From the NCBI RefSeq assembly GCF_016864575.1, contig NZ_CP044125.1, positions 992,001-1,056,000 on the forward strand: a DNA stretch of 64,000 nucleotides. The letters are read 5' to 3'. This DNA is from Rhizobium sp. BG4. Its GTDB lineage: Bacteria; Pseudomonadota; Alphaproteobacteria; Rhizobiales; Rhizobiaceae. Position numbers and translations under genes: made by a program. This document shows positions 17,109 to 26,698 of this stretch, in pieces; the stretch's first letter is position 1; each line of letters opens with the position of its first letter. The notes below the pieces were generated by a model. That model was given only the letters and a program-made list of their open reading frames with translations, searched no databases and had not been told where the DNA came from.

Positions 17109-19052
17109 TCAAAACTCTTCCCAATCTTCCTGCACAACAGCAGCGGCCGTTGCAGCGCGGCCGCCAAAAGCGCTGGCGACGCGGTTGTTCAGTGCGCGGG
17201 CCGGAGAGGCGACCGGGCGGGAGGCCGGCTGGGCGATGGCGGCGCGCGGGGCGACAGCAACGGCTGCGGCGGCACCGAGCTTGAACTGGTGCAGGAGGGC
17301 ATCCAGCGATGCAGCTTCCTGGGCCAGCGAGTGGCTGGCGGCCGTCTGTTCCTCGACCATGGCGGCGTTCTGCTGGGTGCCTTGGTCCATGTTGTTGACC
17401 GCAGTGTTGATCTCCTGCAGGCCGACGGACTGTTCGCGAGTGGCGGTAACGATCGCGCCGACGTGGCGGTTGATCTCCTGAACCTCGGTGACGATTTCGG
17501 CCAGCGCCTTGCCGGTCTGGTCGACCAACGAAACGCCGGTGCTGACTTGCTCGCCTGAGGTGTTGATCAGCGCCTTGATTTCCTTCGCGGCGTTTGCGGA
17601 ACGCTGGGCGAGTTCGCGGACTTCCTGGGCAACGACGGCAAAGCCCTTGCCGGCTTCACCGGCACGCGCGGCTTCGACACCGGCGTTCAGCGCGAGCAGG
17701 TTGGTCTGGAAGGCAATGTCGTCGATGACGCCGATGATGTTGCCGATCTCGCCCGAGGACTTCTCGATCTGCTCCATGGCGGTGACGGCCTTGCGGACGA
17801 CGTCGCCGGAGCGCTCGGCGCCGAGGCGGGCGCGCTCGACCAGCTGGCCGACATCTTCGGCGCGCTTGGCACTGTCGCGAACGGTGGTCGTGACCTGCTC
17901 GAGGGCTGCTGCGGTCTCTTCGACGGCTGCGGCCTGCTGCTCGGTGCGGCGGGCGAGATCATCGGCGGCGGAACGGATTTCACCGGCGCCGGCATTGATC
18001 GCCGAAGCGTTGCGGCCAACGGACTGCAGGGTCGCCTGCAGCTTGCCGGCGGCATTGTTGAAGTCGGTGCGCAGACCGTCGAACTGGGCGGAGAACGGCG
18101 TGGTGATGCGGCTTGCGACATCGCCGTTTGCGAGGTTCGAGAGGCCGGTTGCCAGGCCATCGACGACGAAGCGGATGTCGGCGGCTTCGCGGGCCTTCTC
18201 CTCGTCGGAGAACTGGCGCTGACGCTCGGCATCGCTGCGCATGCGGTCGGTTTCGCCAGCAAGGCGGAGCTTTTCAGCAGCCGCATCCTTGAAGACCAGA
18301 ACCGACTGGGCCATGCGGCCAACTTCGTCGCGGCGGTCGAGGGCGGGAACGTCGACATTGTGATGGCCGTCGGCAAGGCGGCTCATCGCCGTCGTCATGC
18401 CGATGATCGGCTGGACGATGGCGCGCGACAACAGCCATGCGAGAACGGCAGCGGCGAGCGAGGCGCCGATACCACCGAAGAGCAGCGTGCTGTTGAGGTC
18501 GCTATCGGCATCGGCCTGGATGGCGGCGAGCGACGCGGACTTGTCGCGGGCGGCAGCCTTGATCTTGGCGGAAGCCTGACGGAAGCCGTCGAGCTGGCCC
18601 TTGGTGGCGTTGACGCCGATCTTGACGACATCGGCGATCGGGGTTTCGGTTTCCTTGCGGGCCTTGGCCTGCGGCTCGGCGAGCTCATGGAAATAGATGT
18701 CGGCAGCCTTCTGCATGCCGTCGATCATGTCGAGGATTTCAGGCTCGCCGGCAGCGGTTTGTTTGGCGGCGGCAATCGCCTTGAGCATGCGCTCGCGGTT
18801 GGCGAAGATATCGCCATAGGTGCTGTCGGAGCGGAAGAGGATGAAGCCGCGCAGATTGACGGCCTGCTCGAGCATGGCCTGCAGCGCGTCGTCTACCTGG
18901 TTGACGAGCAGCTCGGATTTTTCCTGCTGTGCGGAGGCCTCAGCGGAGGCGTTTGCCTTCATATAGACGAAGGACGAGACGGCAACGAAAATGACGATGA
19001 GGGCTGCGAACGTCGCCGCGAGCTTCCCCTTGAGTGAGATATTGGCGAACAC
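17109..19052 (-). CDS. Methyl-accepting chemotaxis protein with C-terminal xWxxF pentapeptide
   Basis: A 647-residue chemoreceptor. A membrane segment (about residues 10-30) is followed by a periplasmic helical region (about 35-185), a second membrane segment (about 190-215), HAMP-type linkers, and the signalling domain with the conserved hairpin tip ([20 protein letters not shown], then [19 protein letters not shown]). The protein ends DWEEF, matching the xWxxF pentapeptide that tethers CheR/CheB in other bacteria. I place the start at the GTG at 19052 behind an AGGAGAA ribosome binding site, since the longer frame has an atypical N terminus. The ligand is unknown. A good terminator lies downstream. 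Confidence 0.92.
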   Translation of the reverse strand: MFANISLKGKLAATFAALIVIFVAVSSFVYMKANASAEASAQQEKSELLVNQVDDALQAMLEQAVNLRGFILFRSDSTYGDIFANRERMLKAIAAAKQTAAGEPEILDMIDGMQKAADIYFHELAEPQAKARKETETPIADVVKIGVNATKGQLDGFRQASAKIKAAARDKSASLAAIQADADSDLNSTLLFGGIGASLAAAVLAWLLSRAIVQPIIGMTTAMSRLADGHHNVDVPALDRRDEVGRMAQSVLVFKDAAAEKLRLAGETDRMRSDAERQRQFSDEEKAREAADIRFVVDGLATGLSNLANGDVASRITTPFSAQFDGLRTDFNNAAGKLQATLQSVGRNASAINAGAGEIRSAADDLARRTEQQAAAVEETAAALEQVTTTVRDSAKRAEDVGQLVERARLGAERSGDVVRKAVTAMEQIEKSSGEIGNIIGVIDDIAFQTNLLALNAGVEAARAGEAGKGFAVVAQEVRELAQRSANAAKEIKALINTSGEQVSTGVSLVDQTGKALAEIVTEVQEINRHVGAIVTATREQSVGLQEINTAVNNMDQGTQQNAAMVEEQTAASHSLAQEAASLDALLHQFKLGAAAAVAVAPRAAIAQPASRPVASPARALNNRVASAFGGRAATAAAVVQEDWEEF

Positions 19053-19267
19053 CGGTAATTCTCCTGGCAAATAATCGGCGCGGCAAAAAACGCGGCCGCT
19101 GGGAGGTACGGCCACATGTTTTGGAAATCGAGACAACATGAACTGCGGGCAGGGAAATGCGTGCCATCATGGCGGAAGCGATTCAGGCGAACCGCTGCAA
19201 TCGGCCCCAACCTAGTGGCCGCCACTTTAAAATTGCTTAAGTTTGCGCCGCACAAATAGGGGTGGCG

Positions 19268-20275
19268 CTATTCTTCCGGCGCATTGAGGATGAGGATATC
19301 TAGGTCGCGCTCCGGCCAGAAATCGGTGGCCGTCATCTCGAAGGTCGTCGGGCCGGTCTTCTTCACTCCGGTACCGCAGAAGCTGATGAGGTTCTTCGCA
19401 TTGCCCTTATCCAACGTCAGCTTGAAGCTTTTGATCGGGCCGTTCCAGTTGGCGCCGGTCTTCAGGATGTAGGAAATCCAGCTTTCGGTATAGTTCGCGC
19501 CGCCATCCGTCTCAGCCTTCGCAAGTTTCTGCGCCGTTTTGACGAAGCCTCCGTCCATGCAGTAGCGGCTGCTATATTCGACGAAGCGATCGCCCTTGGC
19601 CTGCCCCTCCTCCAGGAAGCTGATCGCCACGGTGCCGCCGACGCTCGGCGTGTAGCGATGCGAGACTGTCACCTTCGCCCTGGCCGGAAAGACGGTCTTC
19701 CACCAGTAGGTGGAGCGCAGCGTCCAGAGCGGCGTCATGTGATGCTTCATGCCGCTGCCGTCATTGTCATAGACGTCGTCGTAGAGCAGGCCGCGGGAGA
19801 GCCAGTCCTGCTTGACCGCGTCGGGGAGCTTTTCGAGCGCTGCGGCCGTGCCTTCGGCATAAGGGAGCGGCGGAATGTTCTGCGCCTTCAGGTCATCGGT
19901 GACGTCGATGCTGGCGGCGATCGCCCGCTGCTGCAACGTCGGCGAGATCGGCTTGCCGTCCTGCATCACCGTGAAATCAAGGAAATTGTCCTTGCCGGAA
20001 TCGGCGATGGCGATATCGCTCTCCACATGGCCCGGCAAATCCGGCATCGGGAAGGCGACGAGGGTCTCGACATCCTTGCCGGCGCTGTTTTCGAAGACGT
20101 AATCGACGCGCACCTCCTTGGCCGAGATGAAGAGCGCCTCGCTCTCCATGCTGACGTCAGGGGATTCGATGAAGGTCAGGCCGCCTGTTTTCAGCTCGGC
20201 CATCGTATCGTTGGCGAGCGCCGGGGCAGCGGTCAGGACGGCGGCGATCAGAGCCACGCTTCTCGATATCGGCAT
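19268..20275 (-). CDS. DUF4424 family exported protein
   Basis: A 335-residue protein with an N-terminal signal peptide (cleavage likely after APALA). The mature part fits the DUF4424 family: a TMAELKTGGLTF start, a VRVDYVFEN strand, FPMPDLPG, and a later TVSHRYTPSVGG segment followed by a cysteine-containing YCMDGGF region. Probably periplasmic. No function is known and none is suggested by the neighbours. It reads away from tlyA with 122 bp between starts. Confidence 0.8.
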   Translation of the reverse strand: MPISRSVALIAAVLTAAPALANDTMAELKTGGLTFIESPDVSMESEALFISAKEVRVDYVFENSAGKDVETLVAFPMPDLPGHVESDIAIADSGKDNFLDFTVMQDGKPISPTLQQRAIAASIDVTDDLKAQNIPPLPYAEGTAAALEKLPDAVKQDWLSRGLLYDDVYDNDGSGMKHHMTPLWTLRSTYWWKTVFPARAKVTVSHRYTPSVGGTVAISFLEEGQAKGDRFVEYSSRYCMDGGFVKTAQKLAKAETDGGANYTESWISYILKTGANWNGPIKSFKLTLDKGNAKNLISFCGTGVKKTGPTTFEMTATDFWPERDLDILILNAPEE

Positions 20276-20397
20276 GCCGTCTCACTCCCCTACCCCATGA
20301 CCGGAGCCGGAATTATCGCCGGGTGCCGGCGGGCGTCAACGGCGGCGGCACAAACAAAAGGCTTGCAAGCGCGGGTTTTGCCAGTCATGGACTGCCA

Positions 20398-21144
20398 ATG
20401 TCCGATCAGAACCCACAACGTCTCGACCAGCTGCTCGTCAGCCTCGGTCTTTTTGCCAGCCGCTCGCGGGCGCGCGATGCGATCGACCGCGGCACCGTGA
20501 AGGTGGGCGGCAAGGTCGTCACCAAGCCGGGCGCGCTGTTTGCCGAAACGGCCGAGATCGAAATCGACGATCCGGCGCAGGATTACGTCTCGCGCGCCGC
20601 ACTGAAGCTGACGGCGGCGCTCGATCACTTCCGGCTCGATCCGGCCGGCCATCACTGTCTTGACGTCGGCGCATCGACCGGCGGCTTTACGGAAGTGCTG
20701 CTGGAGCGCGGTGCCACGCATGTGACGGCGATCGATGTCGGCCACGGGCAGATGCATCCGCGCATTTCGGCCGATCCGCGCGTGACGAATATAGAGGGGC
20801 TGAACGCCCGCAATCTGACGGCCGACGATATCGGCCATGCGGTGACCTTCCTGGTTTCCGACGTCTCGTTCATTTCGCTGAAGCTGGCGCTTGCCCCGGC
20901 ACTCGACATCGCCGAGCCGGGCGCCAAGGCGGCCCTTCTGGTCAAGCCGCAATTCGAGGCGGGCCGCGAGGCGATCGGCAAGGGTGGCCTGTTGAAAGAC
21001 CCCTCCTCGGCGCCGTCGGTGGCCGCAGAGCTGGAGCGCTGGTTTACCGAAGACATGGGCTGGAAGAGCCTCGGCCTCATCGCCTCGCCGATTGCGGGCG
21101 GCGACGGCAATCAGGAATATCTACTTGCAGGAATAAAGCCGTGA
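20398..21144 (+). CDS. tlyA: TlyA-type rRNA 2'-O-methyltransferase (hemolysin A family)
   Basis: A 248-residue protein with an N-terminal S4 RNA-binding domain (RLDQLLVSLGLFASRSRARD, residues about 7-65) and an RrmJ-like SAM-binding domain. The latter has CLDVGASTGGFTEVLLERGA as motif I, then SDVSFISLKLAL and a late VKPQFEAGR segment. TlyA enzymes 2'-O-methylate cytidines in 16S and 23S rRNA. The hemolysin name is historical. The start at ATG 20398 is supported by the S4 domain beginning a few residues later. Its last four bases overlap the next methyltransferase gene (GTGA), so the two are translated together. Confidence 0.92.
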   Translation: MSDQNPQRLDQLLVSLGLFASRSRARDAIDRGTVKVGGKVVTKPGALFAETAEIEIDDPAQDYVSRAALKLTAALDHFRLDPAGHHCLDVGASTGGFTEVLLERGATHVTAIDVGHGQMHPRISADPRVTNIEGLNARNLTADDIGHAVTFLVSDVSFISLKLALAPALDIAEPGAKAALLVKPQFEAGREAIGKGGLLKDPSSAPSVAAELERWFTEDMGWKSLGLIASPIAGGDGNQEYLLAGIKP

Positions 21145-22391
21145 GCACCGAAACAGTCACGATCAAGAAACTCGGCGGACAGGGCGACGGTATCGCCGAA
21201 GGCAGGGATGGCGCGATCTATGTGCCTTTCGCACTGCCGGGCGAAGAGGTCGCGATCGCGCGCGTCAAAAACCAGGGCACGATCATGTCGATCGCCAAGG
21301 CCTCGCCGGACCGGCAGGAGCCGGCCTGCCGCCATTTCGGCCCTGACGGCGTCAACGGCACCTGCGGCGGCTGCACGCTGCAGCATCTTTCGGACGCGCC
21401 CTACCGCGCCTTCAAGCGGCAGCTGGTGGTCAACGCGCTGAAATCGCAGGGGATCGATGCCGAGGTCGGCGAACTCGTTGCCGCCCATCCCGGCGAGCGC
21501 CGCCGCGTCGTCTTCGCGGCGCGCAAGACCGAGAAGGACATGCTGATCGGTTTCAACCAGGCCGAAAGCCACCATATCGTCGCGATCGAGGAATGTCCGA
21601 TCTCGTCGGCGGGGATCATGGCCCGGCTGCCGGCGATCAAGGCGATCGGCGCGGCGATGGCAACGAATGCCGAAGCCTTCCGCATTTCGGTGCTGGAGAC
21701 GCTTTCGGGTCTCGACCTCGCCGTCGACGGCATCAAGAAGCTTCCCGACCAGCAGCGCCGCAAGGCCGTCGAAACCGTGCTCGGCATGCGCGGCATCGCC
21801 CGCGTCTCGCTGAACGGCGAAATCCTCGTCGAGCCGCAGAAGCCGGTGGTCGATTTCGGCGGCGTGCAGGTCTCGCCTCCGGCCGGCGGCTTCACCCAGG
21901 CGACGAAGCCTGCCGAAGAGGCGATGGCGGAGCTCGTCGTTGCCCATGTCGGCAAGGCCAAGCGCATCGCCGACCTCTTCGCCGGCTCCGGCACATTCTC
22001 GCTCCGGCTCGCCCGCATCGGCCGCGTCCATGCGGTCGAAGGCGACGACAACGCGCTCGCCGCCCTCGATCACGCCGCCCGCAAGGCGCAGGGGCTGAAG
22101 CCGGTCAGCGTCGAGAAGCGCGACCTCTTCCGCCGCCCGCTGATGACCGCGGAATTCAAGCATTACGACGCCGTTGTCTTCGACCCGCCGCGCGCGGGCG
22201 CCGAGTTCCAGTCGCAGGAACTGGCGCGCTCAGCCGTCAAGAAGGTCGTCGCCGTCAGCTGCAATCCGCTGACGCTGGCGCGCGATCTCGCGATCCTGAT
22301 CGAAGGCGGCTACCGCATCACCAGCGTCACGCCGATCGACCAGTTCCTGTGGACGGCGCATGTGGAAGTGGTGGCGACGCTGGAGAAGTAA
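21141..22391 (+). CDS. TrmA/RlmD-family RNA (uracil-5-)-methyltransferase
   Basis: A 416-residue SAM-dependent RNA methyltransferase. A short TRAM-like N terminus (VTIKKLGGQGDGIAEG, then FALPGEEV) is followed by a cysteine cluster (ACRHF...CGGCTLQH and EECP) that would bind a 4Fe-4S cluster. The Rossmann core follows with DLFAGSGTFSLRL, FDPPRAGA and the catalytic VSCNP cysteine. The family makes 5-methyluridine in rRNA or tRNA, and the exact position cannot be told from sequence. It starts at a GTG overlapping the tlyA stop. A repeat-rich intergenic region follows. Confidence 0.9.
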   Translation: MSTETVTIKKLGGQGDGIAEGRDGAIYVPFALPGEEVAIARVKNQGTIMSIAKASPDRQEPACRHFGPDGVNGTCGGCTLQHLSDAPYRAFKRQLVVNALKSQGIDAEVGELVAAHPGERRRVVFAARKTEKDMLIGFNQAESHHIVAIEECPISSAGIMARLPAIKAIGAAMATNAEAFRISVLETLSGLDLAVDGIKKLPDQQRRKAVETVLGMRGIARVSLNGEILVEPQKPVVDFGGVQVSPPAGGFTQATKPAEEAMAELVVAHVGKAKRIADLFAGSGTFSLRLARIGRVHAVEGDDNALAALDHAARKAQGLKPVSVEKRDLFRRPLMTAEFKHYDAVVFDPPRAGAEFQSQELARSAVKKVVAVSCNPLTLARDLAILIEGGYRITSVTPIDQFLWTAHVEVVATLEK

Positions 22392-22399
22392 TTCTCCGC

Positions 22400-22548
22400 C
22401 TCCCTCATTCCTGTGCTTGTCACAGGAATCCAGCCACGGCGCGTCTGCGCCGTGAATGACTCGGCAGACATTTGACGCTGGGATTAGTCTCTCGCGCCCC
22501 AAGACTGGGGCACACTGGATCCCTGTGACAAGCACAGGGATGAGGGAG
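22400..22548. repeat. Composite inverted-repeat element with 34-bp arms
   Basis: Arms at 22400-22433 and 22515-22548 are inverted copies differing at two positions. Each arm is itself a perfect hairpin (ATTCCTGTG/CACAGGAAT on the left, ATCCCTGTG/CACAGGGAT on the right). The two differences compensate each other within each hairpin. Between the arms are two more hairpins, CACGGCGC-N4-GCGCCGTG and GCCCC-N6-GGGGC. I recall similar units scattered in rhizobial genomes. It is followed directly by a partial RIME-like repeat, so the intergenic region is a repeat mosaic. Confidence 0.75.
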
Positions 22549-22562
22549 ATGCTGCGGGATGC

Positions 22563-22640
22563 GGCCCCCTCATCCCCGGCGCAACAAGTTGCGCCTGAAA
22601 CCTTCGGGCCACCTTCTCCCCGAGGGGAGAAGGGAAGGCC
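22563..22640. repeat. Partial RIME-like repeat
   Basis: The left arm (GGCCCCCTCATCC) and one CTTCTCCCCGAGGGGAGAAG hairpin of the RIME-like unit are present, but the matching right arm is missing. An additional perfect hairpin, GGCGCAAC-AA-GTTGCGCC, is inserted between them. It lies between the composite repeat at 22400 and a terminator at 22662. Together these explain the 332-bp gene-free stretch 22392-22723. Confidence 0.65.
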
Positions 22641-22661
22641 GCAAAGGCCTGGATGGAAGAC

Positions 22662-22687
22662 AAAAATGCCCGCCTCCCCGCAGGCAT
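22662..22687 (-). terminator. Rho-independent terminator of the ArsR/AHSA1 operon
   Basis: An 8-bp stem, 22666-22673 with 22680-22687, followed on the minus strand by a short T run. The single plus-strand mismatch is a G-U pair in minus-strand RNA. It lies 36 bp beyond the stop of the SRPBCC gene at 22724. Confidence 0.7.
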
Positions 22688-22723
22688 CTTCAACTCGTAG
22701 ACAGCCCCTCATCAAGCCACCGG

Positions 22724-23182
22724 CTAACCTGCCAGGAAGGTGCCCAGCTGATCCAGCTGGCCTTCGATCCCCGCCTGGCGGTATTCGACCTTGTCGCCGC
22801 CGTCGAGGATGGTGATCTGTTCGGTGAGCACGACATGGGTGCCCTCGGCGACCGGCGTCAGGCTGATCGTCGTCAGCGACGAGGAGATGCGGCGCTCGTT
22901 GTGGGACATCGTGTAGGCGTAGACGATGCGGCGGTCCTTGACGATATCCTCGTAGCGGGCGTCGGCGACGTATTGGTCGCTCTTGCCGAAATCGAACTTG
23001 CTGACATCGCGGCCGCCGACGCGGAAGTCGTTCTGCGTATAAGTGGTGGTGAAGTTGTCGCCGATTGCTTCCCATTGCAGTCTGGCCTTCGGATCCGACC
23101 ATGCGGCGAAGACGCGGGCGAGCGAGGCTTCGTAAGTGCGCTCGACGGAGAAGGTGGAATGGACGGTGCTGTATTCAGACAT
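22724..23182 (-). CDS. SRPBCC/AHSA1 domain protein
   Basis: A 152-residue START-like protein of the AHSA1 type. Family features are the N-terminal FSVERTYEASLARVFAAWSD strand-helix, the GGRDV...F segment, and the terminal helix IEGQLDQLGTFL. Such proteins have a hydrophobic ligand cavity, and many lie next to ArsR regulators, as this one does. It begins 4 bp after the ArsR gene ends, so both are made from one message controlled by that repressor. Ligand and role are unknown. Confidence 0.9.
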   Translation of the reverse strand: MSEYSTVHSTFSVERTYEASLARVFAAWSDPKARLQWEAIGDNFTTTYTQNDFRVGGRDVSKFDFGKSDQYVADARYEDIVKDRRIVYAYTMSHNERRISSSLTTISLTPVAEGTHVVLTEQITILDGGDKVEYRQAGIEGQLDQLGTFLAG

Positions 23183-23186
23183 GCGC

Positions 23187-23534
23187 TTACTCCTCTACCT
23201 CTGGCATTTCCGGGTTGGCTTTCAGGTATTCTCCCAGCCTGTCGAGGCTGCGCTCCCAATGGGTGCGGCGCTCGTTGATCCAGCTTTCGGCCGAGCGCAG
23301 CGCCGATGGCTCTATGCGGCAGGTCCGCACGCGGCCGAGTTTTTCCGATTTCACCAGGCCGCTCGCTTCCAGCATCTGCAGGTGCTGCAGGACCGAAGGC
23401 AGGGCCATGGTGAGCGGCTCCGCCAGTTCCTTGACGGAGGCCGGCCCCTTGCACAGGCGATCGACCATGCTGCGCCGCGCCGGATCGGCCAGCGCCTGAA
23501 ACATCAGATCGAGTGCATGTGATTGGTTAGGCAT
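23187..23534 (-). CDS. ArsR family transcriptional repressor
   Basis: A 115-residue winged-helix regulator. The segment FQALADPARRSMVDRLCKG, then VKELAEPLTMALPSVLQHLQMLEASGLV is the classic ArsR helix-turn-helix. No metal-binding ELCVC motif is present, so it is of the non-metal kind that accompanies AHSA1 proteins. I chose the ATG at 23534 (MPNQSHALDL). An ATG at 23552 is also in frame. The spacer of an operator-like repeat at 23526-23543 contains this start codon. It probably represses itself and the AHSA1 gene. Confidence 0.88.
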   Translation of the reverse strand: MPNQSHALDLMFQALADPARRSMVDRLCKGPASVKELAEPLTMALPSVLQHLQMLEASGLVKSEKLGRVRTCRIEPSALRSAESWINERRTHWERSLDRLGEYLKANPEMPEVEE

Positions 23535-23592
23535 ACACCTAACTATATGCATCCGCGGCTGCCTGTCAATAATAGTTAGGCAAATACCTATC
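23526..23592 (-). promoter_or_regulatory. Pair of GTTAGG-N6-CCTAAC operator-like sites for the ArsR repressor
   Basis: Two inverted repeats of the same design lie at 23526-23543 (GTTAGG-CATACA-CCTAAC, perfect) and 23575-23592 (GTTAGG-CAAATA-CCTATC, one mismatch), centred 49 bp apart. The downstream one overlaps the likely ArsR start codon and the upstream one lies in the promoter region. Autoregulation by the ArsR protein is inferred from position and symmetry. Confidence 0.65.
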
Positions 23593-23605
23593 TATCTATG
23601 CAAAC

Positions 23606-23631
23606 AAAAATGCCCGCGTCTCCGCGGGCAT
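23606..23631 (-). terminator. Rho-independent terminator of the chemoreceptor gene at 23655
   Basis: A perfect 9-bp stem, ATGCCCGCG (23610-23618) with CGCGGGCAT (23623-23631) around a 4-base loop, followed by T5 on the minus strand. Confidence 0.85.
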
Positions 23632-23654
23632 CTTCAATTCAGGGACAGACCGTA

Positions 23655-25742
23655 TCAGGCGACGCGGCGGTGAGCCGAAGAGGAGGCGCCGTGGCCGGTG
23701 CCGAGGTTGAACTGCGAGAGCAGCTGCATCAGCTTGGCGGCTTCCGCCGCAAGACCGTGGCTGGCAGCCGTCTGCTCCTCGACCATGGCGGCGTTCTGCT
23801 GCGTGCCCTGGTCCATGGTGTTGACGGCCGTGTTGATCTCGTGGAGACCGGTCGACTGTTCGCGGGTGGCGGTAACGATCGCGCCGACGTGGCGGCTGAT
23901 CTCCTGGACCTGCGCGACGATCGCTTCCAGCGACTTGCCGGTTTCGCCGACCAGCGTCACGCCGGAGCGAACCTGGGCGTTCGATGCGGTGATCAGCGCC
24001 TCGATCTCCTTGGCGGCCTTTGCAGAACGCTGGGCGAGCTCGCGGACTTCCTGGGCGACGACGGCGAAGCCCTTGCCGGCTTCACCGGCACGGGCTGCCT
24101 CGACGCCTGCATTGAGAGCAAGCAGGTTGGTCTGGAAGGCGATGTCGTCGATGACGCTGATGATGCTGGAGATCTGCTCCGAGGAGTGCTCGATGCCGGT
24201 CATGGCATCGACGGCCTTGCGGACGATCTCGCCGGACTGCTCGGCACCGTTGCGGGTGCGATCAACCAGATTGCCGGCTTCCTCGGCACGGCGGGCCGTG
24301 TCCTTGACGGTCGTGGTGATCTCCTCGAGCGCAGCGGCGGTTTCCTCGACAGAGGCTGCCTGCTGCTCGGTGCGACGGGCAAGACCATCGGCGGCGGTGC
24401 GGATTTCGGCGGCACCGGCGTCGATCGCATTGGCATTGCTGCCGACCGTCTGGAGAGCGCCATGCAGCTTGCCGACAGCGCTGTTGTAGTCGTTGCGCAG
24501 GCGGTCGAGATGAGCGGCGAAGGGCGTCTCGATGCGGTGAGCGAGATTGCCGTCCGAGAGCGCGCCGAGAGCGCCGCCAAGGGCATCGACGGCAGTGCGG
24601 ATTTCGGCAGCTTCGCGGGCCTTCTGCTGTTCGCGGTCCTGGCGCTCACGCTCGGTCAGCGAACGGCCCTCTTCGGCCTCGCCTTCCAGACGCTGGCGGT
24701 CGATCGCGTTGGCCTTGAAGACCGCGACGGCTTCGGCCATCGAACCGATCTGGTCGCGGCGCTCCTCGCCCGGAATGGCGACCGAGAAGTCACCGGCGGC
24801 GAGCTTCTGCATCGCGGCGGTCATGGCGGTGACCGGCTGGACGACGAGGCCGTGCAGCAGCCAGGCCATGGCAGCGATCATCAGGCCGACGGCGAGAAGC
24901 GTTGCGATGGTGGCGGCGATGCGGAACTCGTTCAGCGAAGCGAAAGCCTTGTCGCTATCGACGACGAAGGCAAGATACCATTCGACGGTCGGCAGACCGG
25001 TGACCGGCATGAAGCTGACGAGAACCGGCTTGCCGCCGAATTCCGACGCGACGAGGCCGGAGCCGATCTTCGGCGTTTGCGCCGGGAAGGCATCGGCGAG
25101 CGTCTTGGTGACGAGCTTGGCATCGGGGTGGATGAGGATCTGGCCGCTCTTGTTGACGAGGAAGGCCGTGCCCTGGCCGCCGAGATCGATCTCCTTGATC
25201 ATCTTGACCATGGTTTCGAGCGAGAAGTCGCTGCCGACGACGCCGGCGAGCTTGCCATCGCGCTGGACCGGAACGGCCGCGCTGATGATCAGGTCGCCGC
25301 TGGAGGCATCGACATAGGGCTCGGTCATGACGCTGGCATTGGCCTTGACGGCATCCTGGTACCACGGGCGCTTGCGCGGGTCGTAGCCATCGGGCATCGG
25401 CAGCTTCGGCCACATGGTGAAGACGCCTTGCTCATCGCCGAAATAGGTGCTGACGAACTGGTTGGTGAGGATATCGTTCTGCAGGACGTTGAGCGTGCCG
25501 GCCTGATCGGCTGCGCGGCCGATGGCGTTGGCGACCATGGCGGTCAGCGTCACGCGGCCGTTCATCCAGTTGGCGAGGCTGTGGGCAGCCTGCTCGCCCG
25601 ACGACTGGATGTTGGCCTCGATCGAAGCCGTCGTCACGTCGCGCTGAACGGAGTTGATGTAATAGGAAAAGGCGGCGAAGGCCGCCAGAACCACGGCTGA
25701 CGCGGCGACGAGGATGCGCGTCATCAAATTCGTCTTCTTCAA
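23655..25742 (-). CDS. Methyl-accepting chemotaxis protein with dCache sensor
   Basis: A chemoreceptor of about 695 residues. After an N-terminal membrane segment, a large periplasmic region (about 30-300) has the double-Cache pattern: RPWYQDAV, then [31 protein letters not shown] and GQILIHPD. A second membrane segment, HAMP domains and the signalling tip ([19 protein letters not shown]) follow. dCache receptors commonly bind amino acids or other small ligands directly. Unlike the receptor at 17109, it has no C-terminal xWxxF pentapeptide. The start is uncertain: TTG at 25742 (leading into [10 protein letters not shown]) or ATG at 25724. The frame extends to 25826 but that part looks non-coding. 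Confidence 0.9.
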   Translation of the reverse strand: MKKTNLMTRILVAASAVVLAAFAAFSYYINSVQRDVTTASIEANIQSSGEQAAHSLANWMNGRVTLTAMVANAIGRAADQAGTLNVLQNDILTNQFVSTYFGDEQGVFTMWPKLPMPDGYDPRKRPWYQDAVKANASVMTEPYVDASSGDLIISAAVPVQRDGKLAGVVGSDFSLETMVKMIKEIDLGGQGTAFLVNKSGQILIHPDAKLVTKTLADAFPAQTPKIGSGLVASEFGGKPVLVSFMPVTGLPTVEWYLAFVVDSDKAFASLNEFRIAATIATLLAVGLMIAAMAWLLHGLVVQPVTAMTAAMQKLAAGDFSVAIPGEERRDQIGSMAEAVAVFKANAIDRQRLEGEAEEGRSLTERERQDREQQKAREAAEIRTAVDALGGALGALSDGNLAHRIETPFAAHLDRLRNDYNSAVGKLHGALQTVGSNANAIDAGAAEIRTAADGLARRTEQQAASVEETAAALEEITTTVKDTARRAEEAGNLVDRTRNGAEQSGEIVRKAVDAMTGIEHSSEQISSIISVIDDIAFQTNLLALNAGVEAARAGEAGKGFAVVAQEVRELAQRSAKAAKEIEALITASNAQVRSGVTLVGETGKSLEAIVAQVQEISRHVGAIVTATREQSTGLHEINTAVNTMDQGTQQNAAMVEEQTAASHGLAAEAAKLMQLLSQFNLGTGHGASSSAHRRVA

Positions 25743-25938
25743 GTGCGTTCTTTCGAAGTATTCCACCGTCTCGTTTGCGCGGATGGACTGCGCGGCAACG
25801 CGGATCGGGCGAATGGGGTTGGGCAAAGCTCAGCAAAGCGCGTCATGCGCCCGGACGAATGGGCAATTCGTCACCCTTTGATTAGTAGGCTCGAATTAAA
25901 ACACGCTTAAAATTTAGCTAAAACCCTATGTTTTTATA

Positions 25939-26691
25939 TTAGCGCCGCATGAAGGCTTCGAAGGCTTTTCTTGCTTCATCGCTTTTCAACTGTGCGGTGA
26001 AGTGGCGCGCTTCTTCATCTATACGTGCAATAATCTCTTCACGCGGGCCGCGGACCAGATCGCGGGCGATCCGCAATGCGGAAGCAGGCTTGGCGGCGAG
26101 CTTGGCGGCGGTTGCCAGCGTCAGATGTTCGACCTCGCCCGGGGCGCAGACCTTCCAGATCAATCCGGCATCGCGCGCGTCGGCCGCCGAGAAATCCTCG
26201 CCTGCAGCCAGCATCGCGAAGGCGCGTTGATGGCCCATGATGCGGGGCGCAAGCAGGCTGGAGGCGGCTTCCGGAACCAGCGCCAGATCGACGAAGGGGG
26301 TGCGGAACTGGCTGCGGAGGGAGGCGATGGTCAGGTCGCAATGCATATGCATCGTCGTGCCGATGCCGATCGCCAGGCCATCGACGCCGGAGACCAGCGG
26401 CTTGCGGGAGTTGACCAGCGCATAGAGGAAATCGAGGAGCTCGTGGCCGAGACTGCCGCCCATGGCGGCGGCGAGGAAATCGGCGATGTCGTTGCCCGCA
26501 GAGAATGCGCCTTCGGTGCCGAGAAAGGCGGTGGCGCGGATCGCCTCATCGGCATCGGCGGCCTTCAGCGCTTCCGTCATCCGCACATACATGGCGCGGG
26601 TGATGGCGTTCTTCTTTTCCGGGCGGTTGAAGCGGATGATCTGGACGCCGGGATGCTCGGCGGACTGCTCGACGATGATGTGACCGGTCAT
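25939..26691 (-). CDS. Enoyl-CoA hydratase/isomerase family protein
   Basis: A 250-residue crotonase-fold protein. The N-terminal IIRFNRPEKKNAIT segment and the oxyanion-hole region GAFSAGNDIADF are present, as are VSGVDGLAIGIG and FVDLALVPEAASS. One of the two usual catalytic glutamates appears in the last segment, so hydratase or isomerase activity is plausible. It starts 8 bp after the acyl-CoA dehydrogenase stop, suggesting that both act in fatty-acid or branched-chain acyl-CoA breakdown. I chose the ATG at 26691 because the longer frame overlaps the upstream gene. Confidence 0.88.
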   Translation of the reverse strand: MTGHIIVEQSAEHPGVQIIRFNRPEKKNAITRAMYVRMTEALKAADADEAIRATAFLGTEGAFSAGNDIADFLAAAMGGSLGHELLDFLYALVNSRKPLVSGVDGLAIGIGTTMHMHCDLTIASLRSQFRTPFVDLALVPEAASSLLAPRIMGHQRAFAMLAAGEDFSAADARDAGLIWKVCAPGEVEHLTLATAAKLAAKPASALRIARDLVRGPREEIIARIDEEARHFTAQLKSDEARKAFEAFMRR

Positions 26692-26698
26692 GATGTCC

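Noticed and set aside
23598..25700. 700-codon open frame on the plus strand
   Set aside because: Mirror of the chemoreceptor gene, Gly/Asp/Arg-rich and without any domain.
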